From NCBI RefSeq assembly GCF_000379825.1, contig NZ_KB903838.1, positions 63,046-127,045 of the forward strand: a DNA stretch of 64,000 nucleotides, read 5' to 3'. The notes beneath the pieces are model-generated. The model did not search any database, was not told where the DNA came from, and saw only the letters and a list, made by a program, of their open reading frames with translations. The position numbers and the translations under genes are program-made. Position 1 is the first letter of the stretch. The number at the start of each line of letters is the position of its first letter. Below are positions 44,806-54,495 of this stretch, piece by piece. The stretch comes from Longispora albida DSM 44784 (GTDB lineage Bacteria; Actinomycetota; Actinomycetes; Mycobacteriales; Micromonosporaceae).

Positions 44806-46350
44806 ATGGCCGTCACCGAGGCGCGCCCGGTGCCCGTGACCGTCCCGGCCGCGCCGCTCACGGCCATACGCACCTGGGTCGCCCGTCATGCGCGGTCCCT
44901 GGTGATCGCCGTGCCGCTCACCCTGCTGAGCCTTGCCGTGCAGGCGATCGGGATGGGCCGGTATCCGCAGTACACGGACGACGAGGGGACGTACGTCGCC
45001 CAGGCGTGGGCGGTGAGCGACCTCGGCGAGCTGACGCACTACACCTACTGGTACGACCATCCGCCGGCCGGGTGGGTGCAGATCAGCGGGTGGGCGGCGC
45101 TGACCGGCGGGTTCGGCCGGTACGCCGACGCGGTGCTGGCCGGGCGGGAGGCGATGCTCGCCGCGCACCTCGTGAGCTGCCTGCTGCTGTTCGCGCTGTG
45201 CCGCCGCTTCGGCCTGTCGCGCGGGGCGTCCGCCGTCGCCCTGACCCTGTTCGCCTTCTCGCCGCTCGCCGTGGTCTACCACCGCATGGTGTACCTGGAC
45301 AACGTCGCCGTCCCCTGGCTCCTCGCCGCGTTCCTGCTGGCGGCCTCGCCGCGCGGCCGGCTGTCGGCGTTCGCTGGGGCCGGCGTGTGCTTCGGGGTGG
45401 CCGTGCTGACCAGGGAGACCCTGCTGCTGGCACTGCCGGCGCTCGTGTGGCAGGTCAGGCGGGCCGCCGAGCCGCAGATCCGCCGGTACGCCCTCGCGGT
45501 CGGCGGCACGCTGCTCGTCATGACCGGTGCGGTGTACGTCCTCTTCGCCGTCGTGAAGGGCGAACTGCTGCCGGGCCGGGACAGGGTGAGCCTGCTCGGC
45601 GGGATCGCGTACCAGCTGGCCGGCCGTGACTCCAGCGGCAGCCTCCTCGACGAGCACAGCCTGGCCCGGCGGATCGTCGCGCTGTGGCTGGAGCTGGACC
45701 CGGTGCCGGTCCTGCTCACGCTGACCCTGGCTCCGGCGGCGTGGGCCGTCCGGCGGCTCCGGCCACTGGTGCTCGCGCTCGTGCTGCTGGTGGTGGCCGG
45801 GGCGCGGCCGGGCGGGTACCTGCCGGTGCCCTACATCATCGGCCTCCTGCCGTTCGCCGCCCTGCTGTCCGCCGGGGCCGGTGCCGCGTTCTGGGGCTGG
45901 CTGTGGGCGGCGCGCAGCCGGTACCGGCTGGCCGTCATCGCCGTCGCCAGCGGGGCCCTGGTCGCCACGGCGCTGACCGTGCCCAGGTGGGTGTCCACAG
46001 TGTCCGGTCCCGCGATGGCCGACGCCAACGCGCCGATCGCGGAGGCCCGCGCGTGGGTACTGGCCAACGTGCCCCGCGACAGCCGCCTGATGGTCGACGA
46101 CGTGTTCTGGCTGGACCTGACGCGCGCTGGCTTCGACCGGGACAACGTCGTGTGGTTCACGAAAGTCGGGGCTGATCCGGACGTGCCGGGGGAGTGGGCG
46201 CAGTACGACTACGTCCTGGCGACCAACTCGGTACGCGAGTACCAGCTGCCCGACTCTGGTGTCCGCCGTGCCGTCGCGCACGGGCACCCCGTCGCGGTGT
46301 TCGGCACGGGCCGCGACCGCGTCGAGGTACTGAGAATCGATAGCTCCTAG
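44806..46350 (+). CDS. Polytopic glycosyltransferase (GT39/ArnT/PMT-like superfamily)
   Basis: A 514-residue membrane protein with about ten helices. The first outer loop carries an acidic pair in YTDDEGTYVAQAWA, the hallmark Asp-Glu site of GT-C enzymes that use polyprenyl-phosphate sugars. YDHPPAGW and RLDNVAVPWLL-like motifs of this superfamily follow. The last ~100 residues form a soluble domain. It is coupled to the GT2 gene and converges with the amidase gene: the two stop codons share one CTAG. Confidence 0.82.
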   Translation: MAVTEARPVPVTVPAAPLTAIRTWVARHARSLVIAVPLTLLSLAVQAIGMGRYPQYTDDEGTYVAQAWAVSDLGELTHYTYWYDHPPAGWVQISGWAALTGGFGRYADAVLAGREAMLAAHLVSCLLLFALCRRFGLSRGASAVALTLFAFSPLAVVYHRMVYLDNVAVPWLLAAFLLAASPRGRLSAFAGAGVCFGVAVLTRETLLLALPALVWQVRRAAEPQIRRYALAVGGTLLVMTGAVYVLFAVVKGELLPGRDRVSLLGGIAYQLAGRDSSGSLLDEHSLARRIVALWLELDPVPVLLTLTLAPAAWAVRRLRPLVLALVLLVVAGARPGGYLPVPYIIGLLPFAALLSAGAGAAFWGWLWAARSRYRLAVIAVASGALVATALTVPRWVSTVSGPAMADANAPIAEARAWVLANVPRDSRLMVDDVFWLDLTRAGFDRDNVVWFTKVGADPDVPGEWAQYDYVLATNSVREYQLPDSGVRRAVAHGHPVAVFGTGRDRVEVLRIDSS

Positions 46351-47981
46351 AGTGCCGGGTCCTTGCGGGGCTTGAAGCGCTGCTCGTAGTCGTAGGCCGC
46401 CCGGATGAGCCTGCCGTCGTCGAGGTAGCCGCCGATCAGGGTAAGCCCGAGGGGCTCGCCGGAGGCGCGGTAGCCGGCGGGCACGCTGATGGCCGGATAG
46501 CCGGCGTGGGCGTACACGATGGAATCGTTGTTGGCGAGGCTCAGCAGGATGTCGGCCTGGTTGTCGCGGAGTGTCCGGTCGATCGCCGCCCTGGCCCTGG
46601 CCCGTGACTCGGCCGCGTGGTCGGGACCCGGGTCACCCAACGCCTCCTCCAGCAGCTTCTGCCCCCACGGTGCCCGGTTGGCGAGATCCTGTTTGTTGAA
46701 GGCGACGACCTCGGCCAGGGAAGCGACGGGTGCCGCGGTCTCGGTCAGGTAGCTGTCGACGTCGCGCCGGAAGTCGTGCCGGAGCACGTCGCCGTGCGTG
46801 CCGGTGACGAACGTGACGTCGTCCTCGGGGAAGCTGACGTCCTTGACCACGGCACCTGCGGCTTTCAGGTTCGCGATCGCCCTGTCCTTGATCTCCTGGT
46901 CGCCGTCGCGGGGCGCGCCGGACGGGAGCACCCCGACCCGGAGCCCGCTGAGACCACCCGGGCTGAGGAACGTGGTGAAGTCGGTCGCAGCCAGGGAACG
47001 GGCGGCCTCGGCGTCGGTACCGGTGGCACCGGGGCCGCGCAGCCCGTTGAGGAGCACGGCCAGGTCCGGGACGGTGCGGCTCATCGGCCCAGCCGTGTCC
47101 ACCGCACCGGAGATCGGGATGATGCGGTCGCCGCTCAGCAGGCCGATGCTCGGGTGCAGGGCGAAGACCGAGTTCTGCGAGGCGGGATAGATCAGCGAAC
47201 CGGTCGTCTCGGCGCCGACGGTCACCGCGGCGAGCCGGGCCGAGGCGGCCACCGCTGACCCGGAGCTCGACCCGCCGACGTCGTACTTCCCGTAGGCGCT
47301 GCGGGTCTGCCCGCCCAGCACGCTGAACCCGCTGGGCGCCTCCGAGTCCATGTAGTACGACCACTCGCTGAGGTTGGTCTTGCCGAGGATGATCGCCCCG
47401 GCCTCGCGCAGCCTCGCGACGATGAAGGCGTCCCGGCTGGAACGCGCGTCGCGGAGCACGGCCGCACCGGCAGTCGTCGGCATGCGGTCACCGGTGGCGA
47501 TGTTGTCTTTCAGGAGTACCGGGATGCCGTGCATCGCCCCCAGCCCCGGCGTGGCTGCGGCCCGCTCGCGGTCCTTGTCCCTGGCCACGGTCAGCGCGTC
47601 GGGATTCACCGTCAGGACGGCGCGCAGCTTGCCGGAGTCGTACTTCTCGATCCGCTTGAGGTAGTACAGCGTGAGCTGTTCGGCGGTGAGCCGGCCAGCG
47701 GCCATCTGCTCGCGGAGCCCCCGGATGTCAGCCCCGGCGATCTGGCTGTCCCAGGTGCCGAGCTGCGCGTCGGAGACCGCGCCCAGGTCGGCGGCGAACG
47801 GCGTCAGATCCGGTGGCCGCGCACCCTGGTAGGACGGCGTGGAGTACTGCCGGTCGACCTGGCTGTCCACGAGCCGGTCGGGGATGGTCCGCACGAACCA
47901 CCACAGTGCCACTGCGGCGACCACGCCCAGGACCACCACCACCGAGACCGTGACCAGCAGGAACTTCTTCCAGCGCCGCAT
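46347..47981 (-). CDS. Membrane-anchored amidase (amidase-signature family)
   Basis: A 544-residue amidase. One N-terminal membrane helix (residues ~7-30) anchors or exports it. The Ser-Ser-Lys triad is visible: Lys158 in LLKDN, the GGSSSGS loop (236-242) and nucleophile Ser262 in ETTGSLIYPAS. Family members hydrolyse amides; the substrate here is not evident. Its start is 24 bases after the LapA-like gene on the same strand, a likely operon. Confidence 0.9.
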   Translation of the reverse strand: MRRWKKFLLVTVSVVVVLGVVAAVALWWFVRTIPDRLVDSQVDRQYSTPSYQGARPPDLTPFAADLGAVSDAQLGTWDSQIAGADIRGLREQMAAGRLTAEQLTLYYLKRIEKYDSGKLRAVLTVNPDALTVARDKDRERAAATPGLGAMHGIPVLLKDNIATGDRMPTTAGAAVLRDARSSRDAFIVARLREAGAIILGKTNLSEWSYYMDSEAPSGFSVLGGQTRSAYGKYDVGGSSSGSAVAASARLAAVTVGAETTGSLIYPASQNSVFALHPSIGLLSGDRIIPISGAVDTAGPMSRTVPDLAVLLNGLRGPGATGTDAEAARSLAATDFTTFLSPGGLSGLRVGVLPSGAPRDGDQEIKDRAIANLKAAGAVVKDVSFPEDDVTFVTGTHGDVLRHDFRRDVDSYLTETAAPVASLAEVVAFNKQDLANRAPWGQKLLEEALGDPGPDHAAESRARARAAIDRTLRDNQADILLSLANNDSIVYAHAGYPAISVPAGYRASGEPLGLTLIGGYLDDGRLIRAAYDYEQRFKPRKDPAL

Positions 47982-48005
47982 GACCCACCCCGGCAGCCCT
48001 GGCTG

Positions 48006-48248
48006 CTAGCCGCGCCGGCGGCGGAACCAGGGGAAGATCGAGCCGACGACCATCCCGGCCAGGAACAGCACCAGCATCCACAGCCAGGCCGGGGCGTTGG
48101 CCTCCCAGAACAGGAACGTGAACCGGCCGTTGCGCGTGTTCTGGAACACGAACACCAGGGCGAGGATCCCGATGACGGCACCGAGGACGAGCTTCGGTGT
48201 CAGCCAGGACCTGCCGTTCTTGTCTTCCGGCCCGGCCGCGTGACTCAT
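48006..48248 (-). CDS. LapA/DUF1049-like small membrane protein
   Basis: An 80-residue protein with two membrane helices (LVLGAVIGILALVFVFQNT and LWMLVLFLAGMVVGSIF) separated by a short loop containing FTFLFWEA, the LapA (DUF1049) pattern, and a basic C-terminus (RRRRG). The start at 48248 follows AAGGTGG; a GTG three codons earlier is less likely. Confidence 0.8.
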   Translation of the reverse strand: MSHAAGPEDKNGRSWLTPKLVLGAVIGILALVFVFQNTRNGRFTFLFWEANAPAWLWMLVLFLAGMVVGSIFPWFRRRRG

Positions 48249-48317
48249 CGCGCCCACCTTCCCCCGCAGCGACTCGCGCTTGAGGACAGTATGGGCGCAG
48301 GCCGCCGCCTGGGCGGC

Positions 48318-49136
48318 CTATTCCGGTAATACCGTCCGCTGCATGAAGGCGGCCAGGAGCCTGCCGAACGCGGCCGGCTGGTCGAGATTCACCACGTGCC
48401 CGGCGCCCTCCACAACGCTCACGCGGGCATCGCGCGCCTCCGCGCCGATCTTCTGCACGGCCGCGGCGATGTCGGTGGAGTCCAGGCTCCCGATCACGGC
48501 CTCGATCGGCATGGCCAGCTCCCCGAGCCGGTCTGCTGCCCCCGCCTCCTCCCACTCGGGCGGGCCGCCGGCCGCGTGCCGGGCGAGCGTGCCGGCGACC
48601 ATCTCCTGGCATGCCAGCCGGACCGCCGGGTCCACGTCCCCGGGCTGCCGCATCGGCCCGTCCACCCAGGCCCGCAGGAAGGCCTCCGTGAAGCCTGCCA
48701 GGTCTCCGGCGCCGGCCGACCGGGCCATCTCGGCGTCGCACGCGGTGACGAAAGGATCGTGGAGCTCCATACCGCTGTACCCGGGCGCCACCAGCAGCAT
48801 CGCCGCGACCCGTTCCGGATGCTCCAGCGCGGCGTCGATCGCGGCCCGCGCCCCGCCCGACAGCCCGACCAGGGTCGCGTCAGCCCAGCCCAGATGGTCG
48901 AGCAGCGCGATCACGTCCTCGTGCGGGTGGTACGGGCCAGCCTGTGTGCTCGACTCGCCGTGCCCGCGCGCGTCCATCCAGGCCACCTGGTGCCCGGTCG
49001 CGGCCAGGGCCGGGGCTTCGGCTGTCCACTGTGACCGGTTGAGCAGCCCGCCGTGCAGCATGACCACCCGCCGCCCGGCCCCTCCGATCTCGTAGGCCAG
49101 GTATCCGCCGTCCGTCTCCGCTACCCCTAGCGTCAT
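48318..49136 (-). CDS. Alpha/beta-hydrolase
   Basis: A 272-residue alpha/beta-hydrolase of typical length. The oxyanion HGG (28-30), DARGHGES, nucleophile elbow GLSGG with Ser93 and the late catalytic His in EGAGHVVNLDQP are all present. The substrate cannot be told. It is divergent from the beta-propeller gene. Confidence 0.88.
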   Translation of the reverse strand: MTLGVAETDGGYLAYEIGGAGRRVVMLHGGLLNRSQWTAEAPALAATGHQVAWMDARGHGESSTQAGPYHPHEDVIALLDHLGWADATLVGLSGGARAAIDAALEHPERVAAMLLVAPGYSGMELHDPFVTACDAEMARSAGAGDLAGFTEAFLRAWVDGPMRQPGDVDPAVRLACQEMVAGTLARHAAGGPPEWEEAGAADRLGELAMPIEAVIGSLDSTDIAAAVQKIGAEARDARVSVVEGAGHVVNLDQPAAFGRLLAAFMQRTVLPE

Positions 49137-49278
49137 CCGTCCACTATGGCATCGCCAAGGGGAGCCGGGAGGCCCTGCTGCGGATGTGCCAGTCCGGCCA
49201 CCACGGTTGTCCCGGGCAGTGGTACCTCACATACTCGACACCGAAGCATGCACATATGTCGATGTTGTGAGGTGTCAG

Positions 49279-51972
49279 ATGCGCCCAGGCCAGCGGCTGC
49301 TCGCCGCCGTACTGCTGTCCGGAACCCTCGTCGTCCCGTCACTCGCCGCACTCGCCGCACCGCCCCCGCCCGGCACGGCAGCCGGTGACGGGGAAGGGCT
49401 GGCGGCCTGCGAGCAGTGGTGCGGCCCGTCAGCCCCGGGCGAGTGGAAGGCCCGGCAGGACCTGTCCGGCGGGCACGGCCTGCCACGGCGCGCGCTGCTG
49501 CGAGCCGCCGACGAGGCCAGCCGCCTGCCCGTGACCGGGGCCGCGTGGAGCGCTCAGGGGCCGTCCAGCGTGGGTGGCCGGGTCACCGGGCTCGCGGTCG
49601 ATCCGGCGCTGGCCGACACCGTGTACCTGGCTGCGGCCAGCGGGGGCGTGTGGAAGAGCTCCGACAAGGGCATGACCTATCAGCCGGCCTGGTCGGACAC
49701 CGCGCCCCAGGCCGTCGGCGCGCTCGCGGCGGCCAGTGACGGGACGCTCTACGCGGGTACCGGCGAGGCCAACCCCGGCGGCGGCAGCATGACCTATGAG
49801 GGCGACGGCGTCTACAAGTCCACGGATCGCGGCGCCACCTGGCAGAACACCGGCCTGCCCACGTCAGCGACCTTCGGTGCGATCGCGGTGCACCCGGCCA
49901 ACCCGGCCATCGTGTACGCCGCCGCGACCGGTTCCCTCTTCCGCGGCGGCGGCGACCGGGGCGTGTACCGGACGGCCGACGCCGGCGCGACCTGGCAGCG
50001 CGTCCTGGCCGGCCCGAACGCGACGACCGGTGCTGTGGACGTCGTGATCGACCCGAGCAACCCGAACCGGGTCTACGCAGCGCTCTGGGACCGGCTGCGC
50101 GAGCCTGACCTGCGCCGGTACGGCGGTACGGGCTCGGGTCTCTACCGCTCGAACGATGGCGGGGCGACGTGGACGCGGCTGTCCAACGTGACCACGAAGA
50201 GCCCCGGTGACACTGTCGGCCTCGACTCCAGCGTGCAGCTCGGCAGGATCGGCGTCGCGGTCGCGAGTACCGGCAAGGTCTACGTCATCACGTCCACCTA
50301 CGGCTCGTACGGGCACGAGAAGGGTTTCTACGCCTCCACGGACAACGGGGCCAGCTTCACGACCACCGGCCTGCCCGGCGTCGGCGGCGCGGTCTGGTGG
50401 ACGGGGAAGGTCTGGGTCGACCCGGCGAACGCCAACCACGTCTTCGCGCCCGGCGTGAGCCTGAAGGAGAGCACGAACGGCGGGTCGACCTGGGGTTCGA
50501 TCGGTGGCATGCATGTCGACCACCACGCGATGGCCTGGGATTCGAAGGTGCCGGGCCGGGTCTACGAGGGCAACGACGGCGGAGCCTACCGCTCGGACTC
50601 CAACGGCGGCAACAACTCGTGGATCAAGGGCACCGTGCAGCCGTTCACCCAGTTCTACAGCGTCGCCGTCTCCGCGCAGGACGCGACGCGGATCTCCGGC
50701 GGCACGCAGGACAACGGCTCGCTGCGCACGTGGGGCGGCACCGGCTGGAACTCCTACTACGGCGGGGACGGCGAGCAGAACCTCATCAACCCCGCCAACC
50801 AGGAGAACGTCTTCGCCTGCTCCCAGAACGGGGCCTGCGGACGCTCCACCAACGGCGGTTCCTCCATGCAGTCCCTCGGGGGCGCGACCTCCGCGCGGTT
50901 CAACTGGTTCTCACCGCTGGAGTTCGCCAGGGACAATCCCTCCACTGTGTACTTCGGGGGAGAGCGCCTCAACCGCTCCACCAACGGCGGCCAGTCCTTC
51001 TCCGTGATCAGCCCCGACCTGAGCGGCGGCCCGGGCCGCGACCCCGCATACCCGTACGGCACCCTGACGACGGTGTCTGCGGAGGGCCCGGTGATCTACG
51101 CCGGTACCGATGACGGGCGCGTGTGGGTCAGCACGAACAGCGGCTCGTCGTGGCGGCTCGCGCTGAGCGGGCAGCCGTGGGTGACCCGGGTGAAGATCGA
51201 CGGGAGCCGGGCGTACGTGACCCTGTCCGGGTACCGGGCCGGCAGCGGCGCCCCGCAGGTCCTCGCCACGTCCGACGCCGGCCTGACCTGGCAGAACATC
51301 ACCGGCAACCTCCCGCAGGCCCCGGTCAACGACATCGTCACCGCGCCCGGTGACACGCTCCTGGTCGCCACCGACGTCGGGGTCTTCACGGCGGCCGGGC
51401 GCTCGGGCGTGTGGTCGCGCCTCGGTACCGGACTGCCGCTGGCCCCCGTCACCGACATCGAGTACCACGCCGCGACCGGTGCCGTCTTCGCCGCCACGTT
51501 CGGCCGGGGGATCTACCGCGTCCCGCTGGGTACCGGTGGCGGGACACCGCTGGCCAACGGCGGCTTCGAGACCGGGAACCTGACCGGCTGGACGAGCACC
51601 GGCACGGCGTCGGCCGTGACCAGCCCCGTCCAGGCGGGTACCTACGCCGCCAGGCTCGGCGCCGCGAACAAGGACTCGGCGGTGTCGCAGGCATTCACTG
51701 TGCAGAGTGGACAGAGCACGCTGGCGCTCTGGTACAGGATGAACTGCGTCGACACGGTGCAGTACGACTGGGCGACCGTGACCCTGACCAACAACACGAC
51801 CGGGACCACAGCCACGCTGCTGCCGAGAACCTGCGCGACCAGCGGGTCCTTCCTCCAGCTCACGGCGGCCGTGACGGCGGGCACCTCGTACACCCTGAGA
51901 CTGGTCAGCCATGCCGACAGCAACCCCAACGACCTGTCCACGACGGTCTACGACAGCGTGACCGTGAGCTAG
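49279..51972 (+). CDS. Large secreted beta-propeller (BNR/sortilin-like, WD40-YVTN) protein
   Basis: An 897-residue exported protein: signal peptide RPGQRLLAAVLLSGTLVVP with cleavage near ALAA, then ~14 Asp-box/BNR-like repeats of the type 'GVYKSTDRGATWQ', 'GLYRSNDGGATWTRL' and 'STNGGQSF', as in exosialidase/VPS10-like propellers. The last ~150 residues are a carbohydrate-binding-like beta-sandwich (NGGFETGNLTGW). The start 49279 follows TGAGGTG. The TAG stop is part of the CTAG where an IS5-family left end begins, so the natural C-terminus may have been altered slightly. Confidence 0.82.
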   Translation: MRPGQRLLAAVLLSGTLVVPSLAALAAPPPPGTAAGDGEGLAACEQWCGPSAPGEWKARQDLSGGHGLPRRALLRAADEASRLPVTGAAWSAQGPSSVGGRVTGLAVDPALADTVYLAAASGGVWKSSDKGMTYQPAWSDTAPQAVGALAAASDGTLYAGTGEANPGGGSMTYEGDGVYKSTDRGATWQNTGLPTSATFGAIAVHPANPAIVYAAATGSLFRGGGDRGVYRTADAGATWQRVLAGPNATTGAVDVVIDPSNPNRVYAALWDRLREPDLRRYGGTGSGLYRSNDGGATWTRLSNVTTKSPGDTVGLDSSVQLGRIGVAVASTGKVYVITSTYGSYGHEKGFYASTDNGASFTTTGLPGVGGAVWWTGKVWVDPANANHVFAPGVSLKESTNGGSTWGSIGGMHVDHHAMAWDSKVPGRVYEGNDGGAYRSDSNGGNNSWIKGTVQPFTQFYSVAVSAQDATRISGGTQDNGSLRTWGGTGWNSYYGGDGEQNLINPANQENVFACSQNGACGRSTNGGSSMQSLGGATSARFNWFSPLEFARDNPSTVYFGGERLNRSTNGGQSFSVISPDLSGGPGRDPAYPYGTLTTVSAEGPVIYAGTDDGRVWVSTNSGSSWRLALSGQPWVTRVKIDGSRAYVTLSGYRAGSGAPQVLATSDAGLTWQNITGNLPQAPVNDIVTAPGDTLLVATDVGVFTAAGRSGVWSRLGTGLPLAPVTDIEYHAATGAVFAATFGRGIYRVPLGTGGGTPLANGGFETGNLTGWTSTGTASAVTSPVQAGTYAARLGAANKDSAVSQAFTVQSGQSTLALWYRMNCVDTVQYDWATVTLTNNTTGTTATLLPRTCATSGSFLQLTAAVTAGTSYTLRLVSHADSNPNDLSTTVYDSVTVS

Positions 51973-52066
51973 GGCGTTTCTTCTGGATCAGTGGGCTGAC
52001 CAGAGGAAGATGCCTGCGATGAGGAGTCCGGCTCGGTAGATGGTGGCGGTCTTGTCGTAGCGGGTG
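51971..52066 (-). mobile_element. Left-end fragment of the IS5-family element found intact at 57308
   Basis: These 96 bases match 57307-57402 with two mismatches, starting with the same terminal repeat AGGGCGTTTCTTCTGGATC. Beyond 52066 the similarity stops. The fragment sits at the same kind of CTAG target as the intact copy. Confidence 0.9.
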
Positions 52067-52130
52067 CCACCCGGGACCGGACCGACGGCTCAACACCAAG
52101 GCATCAACGCCAGTCGCACCACGAGTCAGA

Positions 52131-52700
52131 TCACGACCCCGGATGGCACCCACCATCCTCACAGTCACACCAGACCGCGATCGGATGGAACCCGAAGGTG
52201 TGCTTGTAGGTCGGGGCCGCCGATTCCTTCTCCGAGTGCGCGATCAGGATCGTGGCATCCGCATCGAGCACGACCGTGGTCCCCAGGTCTGCGCCCGCCA
52301 CCCGCGACGGCGGGACCTGGTCGAACTGGTCCCAGACGTGCCGGCGGACCCGCGCCCTCGCCTTGGCGATCTTGGCGAACCGGGCCGGGGTCAGCTCCTT
52401 CAACGCCCGCCAGGCGGTGGCCGGCGAGGCCACCGGGCCGAGCACCTGGTCCTGGTGGCGGAGTACGTCGATGTCGGCGGTCGCCTCCCCGCCGTCGGCG
52501 ATCATGACCGCCAGATCGACCAGCACCCGGCCCCGATCATGGCCCGGGACGAACCGCCGCCGGGCCAAGACCTGGGCCAACGCCCCGGTCAACCCGACCC
52601 GGTCGGCCAACAGTCGCGTGGCCACCGCGCCGACATGCGACACGACCCCCGACCCGCCCACCGACACGGACAACCCACGCGACCATTCGGTAGTCTTCAC
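52131..52700 (-). pseudogene. Truncated IS1380-family transposase (N-terminal part)
   Basis: From a GTG at 52700 the minus strand encodes ~190 residues matching the start of actinomycete IS1380 transposases: TEWSRGLSVSVGGSGVVSHV, DIDVLRHQDQVLGPVAS, GADLGTTVVLDADATI and HSEKESAAPTYKHTFGFHP. The protein stops shortly after and the rest (more than half of a ~460-residue transposase) is missing, so it cannot be active. Confidence 0.8.
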
Positions 52701-52705
52701 CTACG

Positions 52706-52774
52706 AAGTGCCTTTCCTGGAAGAGATCAACTGCGCCCTAGACAAGCCCAGTTTCCCTTACAGGACAGGCACTT
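52706..52774. repeat. Imperfect inverted repeat at the 5' end of the IS1380 remnant
   Basis: AAGTGCCTTTCCTG (52706-52719) and CAGGACAGGCACTT (52761-52774) are reverse complements with one mismatch. They lie just upstream of the transposase start and probably belong to the element's end or promoter. The element's outer boundary near 52840 was not resolved. Confidence 0.45.
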
Positions 52775-52833
52775 CGCCGCATCTACACACCGTGAAACGG
52801 CCCAAGATCACAACACCTCATCAAAGACCGAGG

Positions 52834-53505
52834 CTAAGCCCGTGGTGTCGTGCCTGCTTGATGCTCAGGCCGTCGCCACGGTATGCGGCGCGCGGCGCGT
52901 CTGATGAGGATCTCAACCACGATCAGGTTGATGATCCAGCCGAACGTCTGACCGATCGGGATCATCGAGGGAGCACGTTCTCCGATCGATCCCGCGTGGG
53001 CTCCACCGAAGGGGATTTGGACCAGAAGAAGCACCGGAACGAGGATGCGCGCCGTGATGGCGAGGAACGTCAGCGCGTAGTTGCGCATCATCCAGGCCCG
53101 GTGCCCAATGAAGTCGCGCCGTCGGGCCGCCCGGTACGCGAGGCCACCGGTGATCAACCACAGGACGGCCGCGGTGGTCAGTCCGACCTGCGTGAGGAGG
53201 CGTCCGGACCACGCCGCGACCGGGATCGCGGACACCGCCGACGGCAGTACTCCGGCGAGGAGATAGGCCCGGCCGAGCGTTCGGTGGATCCGCTTGTGCG
53301 CCCGTACCTTGGGCATGAACTGCAGCGGGCCGAGCACGAGCGCCACTGTGGCGGTGAAGATGTGCGCCACCAGTACGCAGTACTGCAGATTGTTGCGCAC
53401 ATCGATGCGACTGTTGCCGGAATCGAGGCCCAGGTACGGGTACGTGAGCACCAGACCGAAAACGATCGCGACGATGAACAGCAGCCATGCCGCTGGCTTG
53501 CCCAT
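52834..53505 (-). CDS. DUF2306 membrane protein
   Basis: A 223-residue protein with about six hydrophobic segments. The DUF2306 pattern is clear: CVLVAHIFTATVALVLGPLQF, HRTLGRAYLLAGV, TAAVLWLITGGLAY and RDFIGHRAWMMRNYALTF. The conserved His residues suggest a haem- or metal-linked membrane function, unproven for the family. Two more small membrane-protein genes lie upstream on the same strand. Confidence 0.82.
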   Translation of the reverse strand: MGKPAAWLLFIVAIVFGLVLTYPYLGLDSGNSRIDVRNNLQYCVLVAHIFTATVALVLGPLQFMPKVRAHKRIHRTLGRAYLLAGVLPSAVSAIPVAAWSGRLLTQVGLTTAAVLWLITGGLAYRAARRRDFIGHRAWMMRNYALTFLAITARILVPVLLLVQIPFGGAHAGSIGERAPSMIPIGQTFGWIINLIVVEILIRRAARRIPWRRPEHQAGTTPRA

Positions 53506-53553
53506 ACTCCAGCCCTCCTGCTCGCTCAGCGCCGTGATCTATGTGAGTTCGAG

Positions 53554-53961
53554 TTACTTTGTCGCCGCGTGCTTTCGGGCCCGCCAGCCGGCGAGCATCG
53601 CGACGACCGCAGTGACTGCGGCGAGCGCCAGCCCGAGCACCATCACCACATTGCCGGTGACGGTTCCCGCATCCCCGGAGCGGAAGTTGGGGAGAAGTTG
53701 GCCGGCCGCCCACCCGCCGAGAACGATCCACAGCGAAATCAGCATCGAGAAGGCCGGTGCCCACCAACGGCCGGACGCCACCACCACTAGGGCGGCGCAT
53801 CCCGCGATGAAGAGGATCCCCGGCGGGAACCCACCGAACTTCTCCGGATCGGCGATCCATTGAATGATCAGCCCCGCGATGCCGACCGCCAGCCCCGACA
53901 CCGACAGTTTCGTGCTCTTCGGCGTCGATGAGAATCGCGCCGCGAGTGTGCTTATCATCAT
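53554..53961 (-). CDS. Small membrane protein of unknown function (paralogue of the next gene upstream)
   Basis: A 135-residue protein with four predicted membrane helices. GAGGAG lies just before the tandem ATGs. An RWWAPAFSMLISLWIVLGGW segment matches RWWRFAPLLAVAMSAFFLFGG in the neighbouring protein at 54002-54406, so the two appear to be paralogues. Confidence 0.65.
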   Translation of the reverse strand: MMISTLAARFSSTPKSTKLSVSGLAVGIAGLIIQWIADPEKFGGFPPGILFIAGCAALVVVASGRWWAPAFSMLISLWIVLGGWAAGQLLPNFRSGDAGTVTGNVVMVLGLALAAVTAVVAMLAGWRARKHAATK

Positions 53962-54001
53962 TGTCTCCTCAGTACTGTTGCTACGTGTTGGGCTGCGGCT
54001 A

Positions 54002-54406
54002 CTACGAGTTGACAGCGGTTCCGGCTCGTCGCCAGCGCACGGAGGCCGTCCCGCAGACGATCGCCGCCGCGAAACTGAGCATCTGGAGCCAGGCCGCGAC
54101 GAACTCGACCCCTGTCGGGGTGACGAGCCGGCTGGCGAAGTCCGCGTCAGCGAACCCTCCGAAGAGGAAGAAGGCAGACATCGCCACTGCCAGCAGCGGC
54201 GCGAAACGCCACCACCGCACCGTCGCGACGACTGCGATGAAGCCGAGGTAGATCAGAGGTCCCGGCCCGTCATAGCCGGCCACCAGGCTGTGGGATTCGA
54301 TGATTTCCGGACCGGCGTCGCCGACCGCCGCCAGGACCAGCGCGATGCAGGTCGCGACGACCCATCTGCGGCGCCGACCCGTTTCGTCCGTGCGCTCTTT
54401 CGTCAT
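54002..54406 (-). CDS. Small membrane protein of unknown function
   Basis: A 134-residue protein with a basic N-terminus and four predicted helices, the same architecture as 53554-53961 with a shared RWW...GG motif. It is probably the first gene of a minus-strand operon ending with the DUF2306 gene. No known family. Confidence 0.62.
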   Translation of the reverse strand: MTKERTDETGRRRRWVVATCIALVLAAVGDAGPEIIESHSLVAGYDGPGPLIYLGFIAVVATVRWWRFAPLLAVAMSAFFLFGGFADADFASRLVTPTGVEFVAAWLQMLSFAAAIVCGTASVRWRRAGTAVNS

Positions 54407-54495
54407 GGCTCGATGATTCGCGCTACGGCCGGGTGCGGCGTCAGCTCAGAAGAGGCCTCGGACGTACGCAAATCTGCGCAGCGGTCGACTCACGG

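Noticed and set aside
43282-46287. A 1001-codon minus-strand frame opposite the two glycosyltransferases
   Set aside because: The plus-strand genes have clear GT motifs and membrane helices, while this frame is Gln/Arg/Gly/His-rich noise.
46347-46350. The shared CTAG carrying both stop codons of two convergent genes
   Set aside because: Striking but explained by close convergent packing. I see no further signal there.
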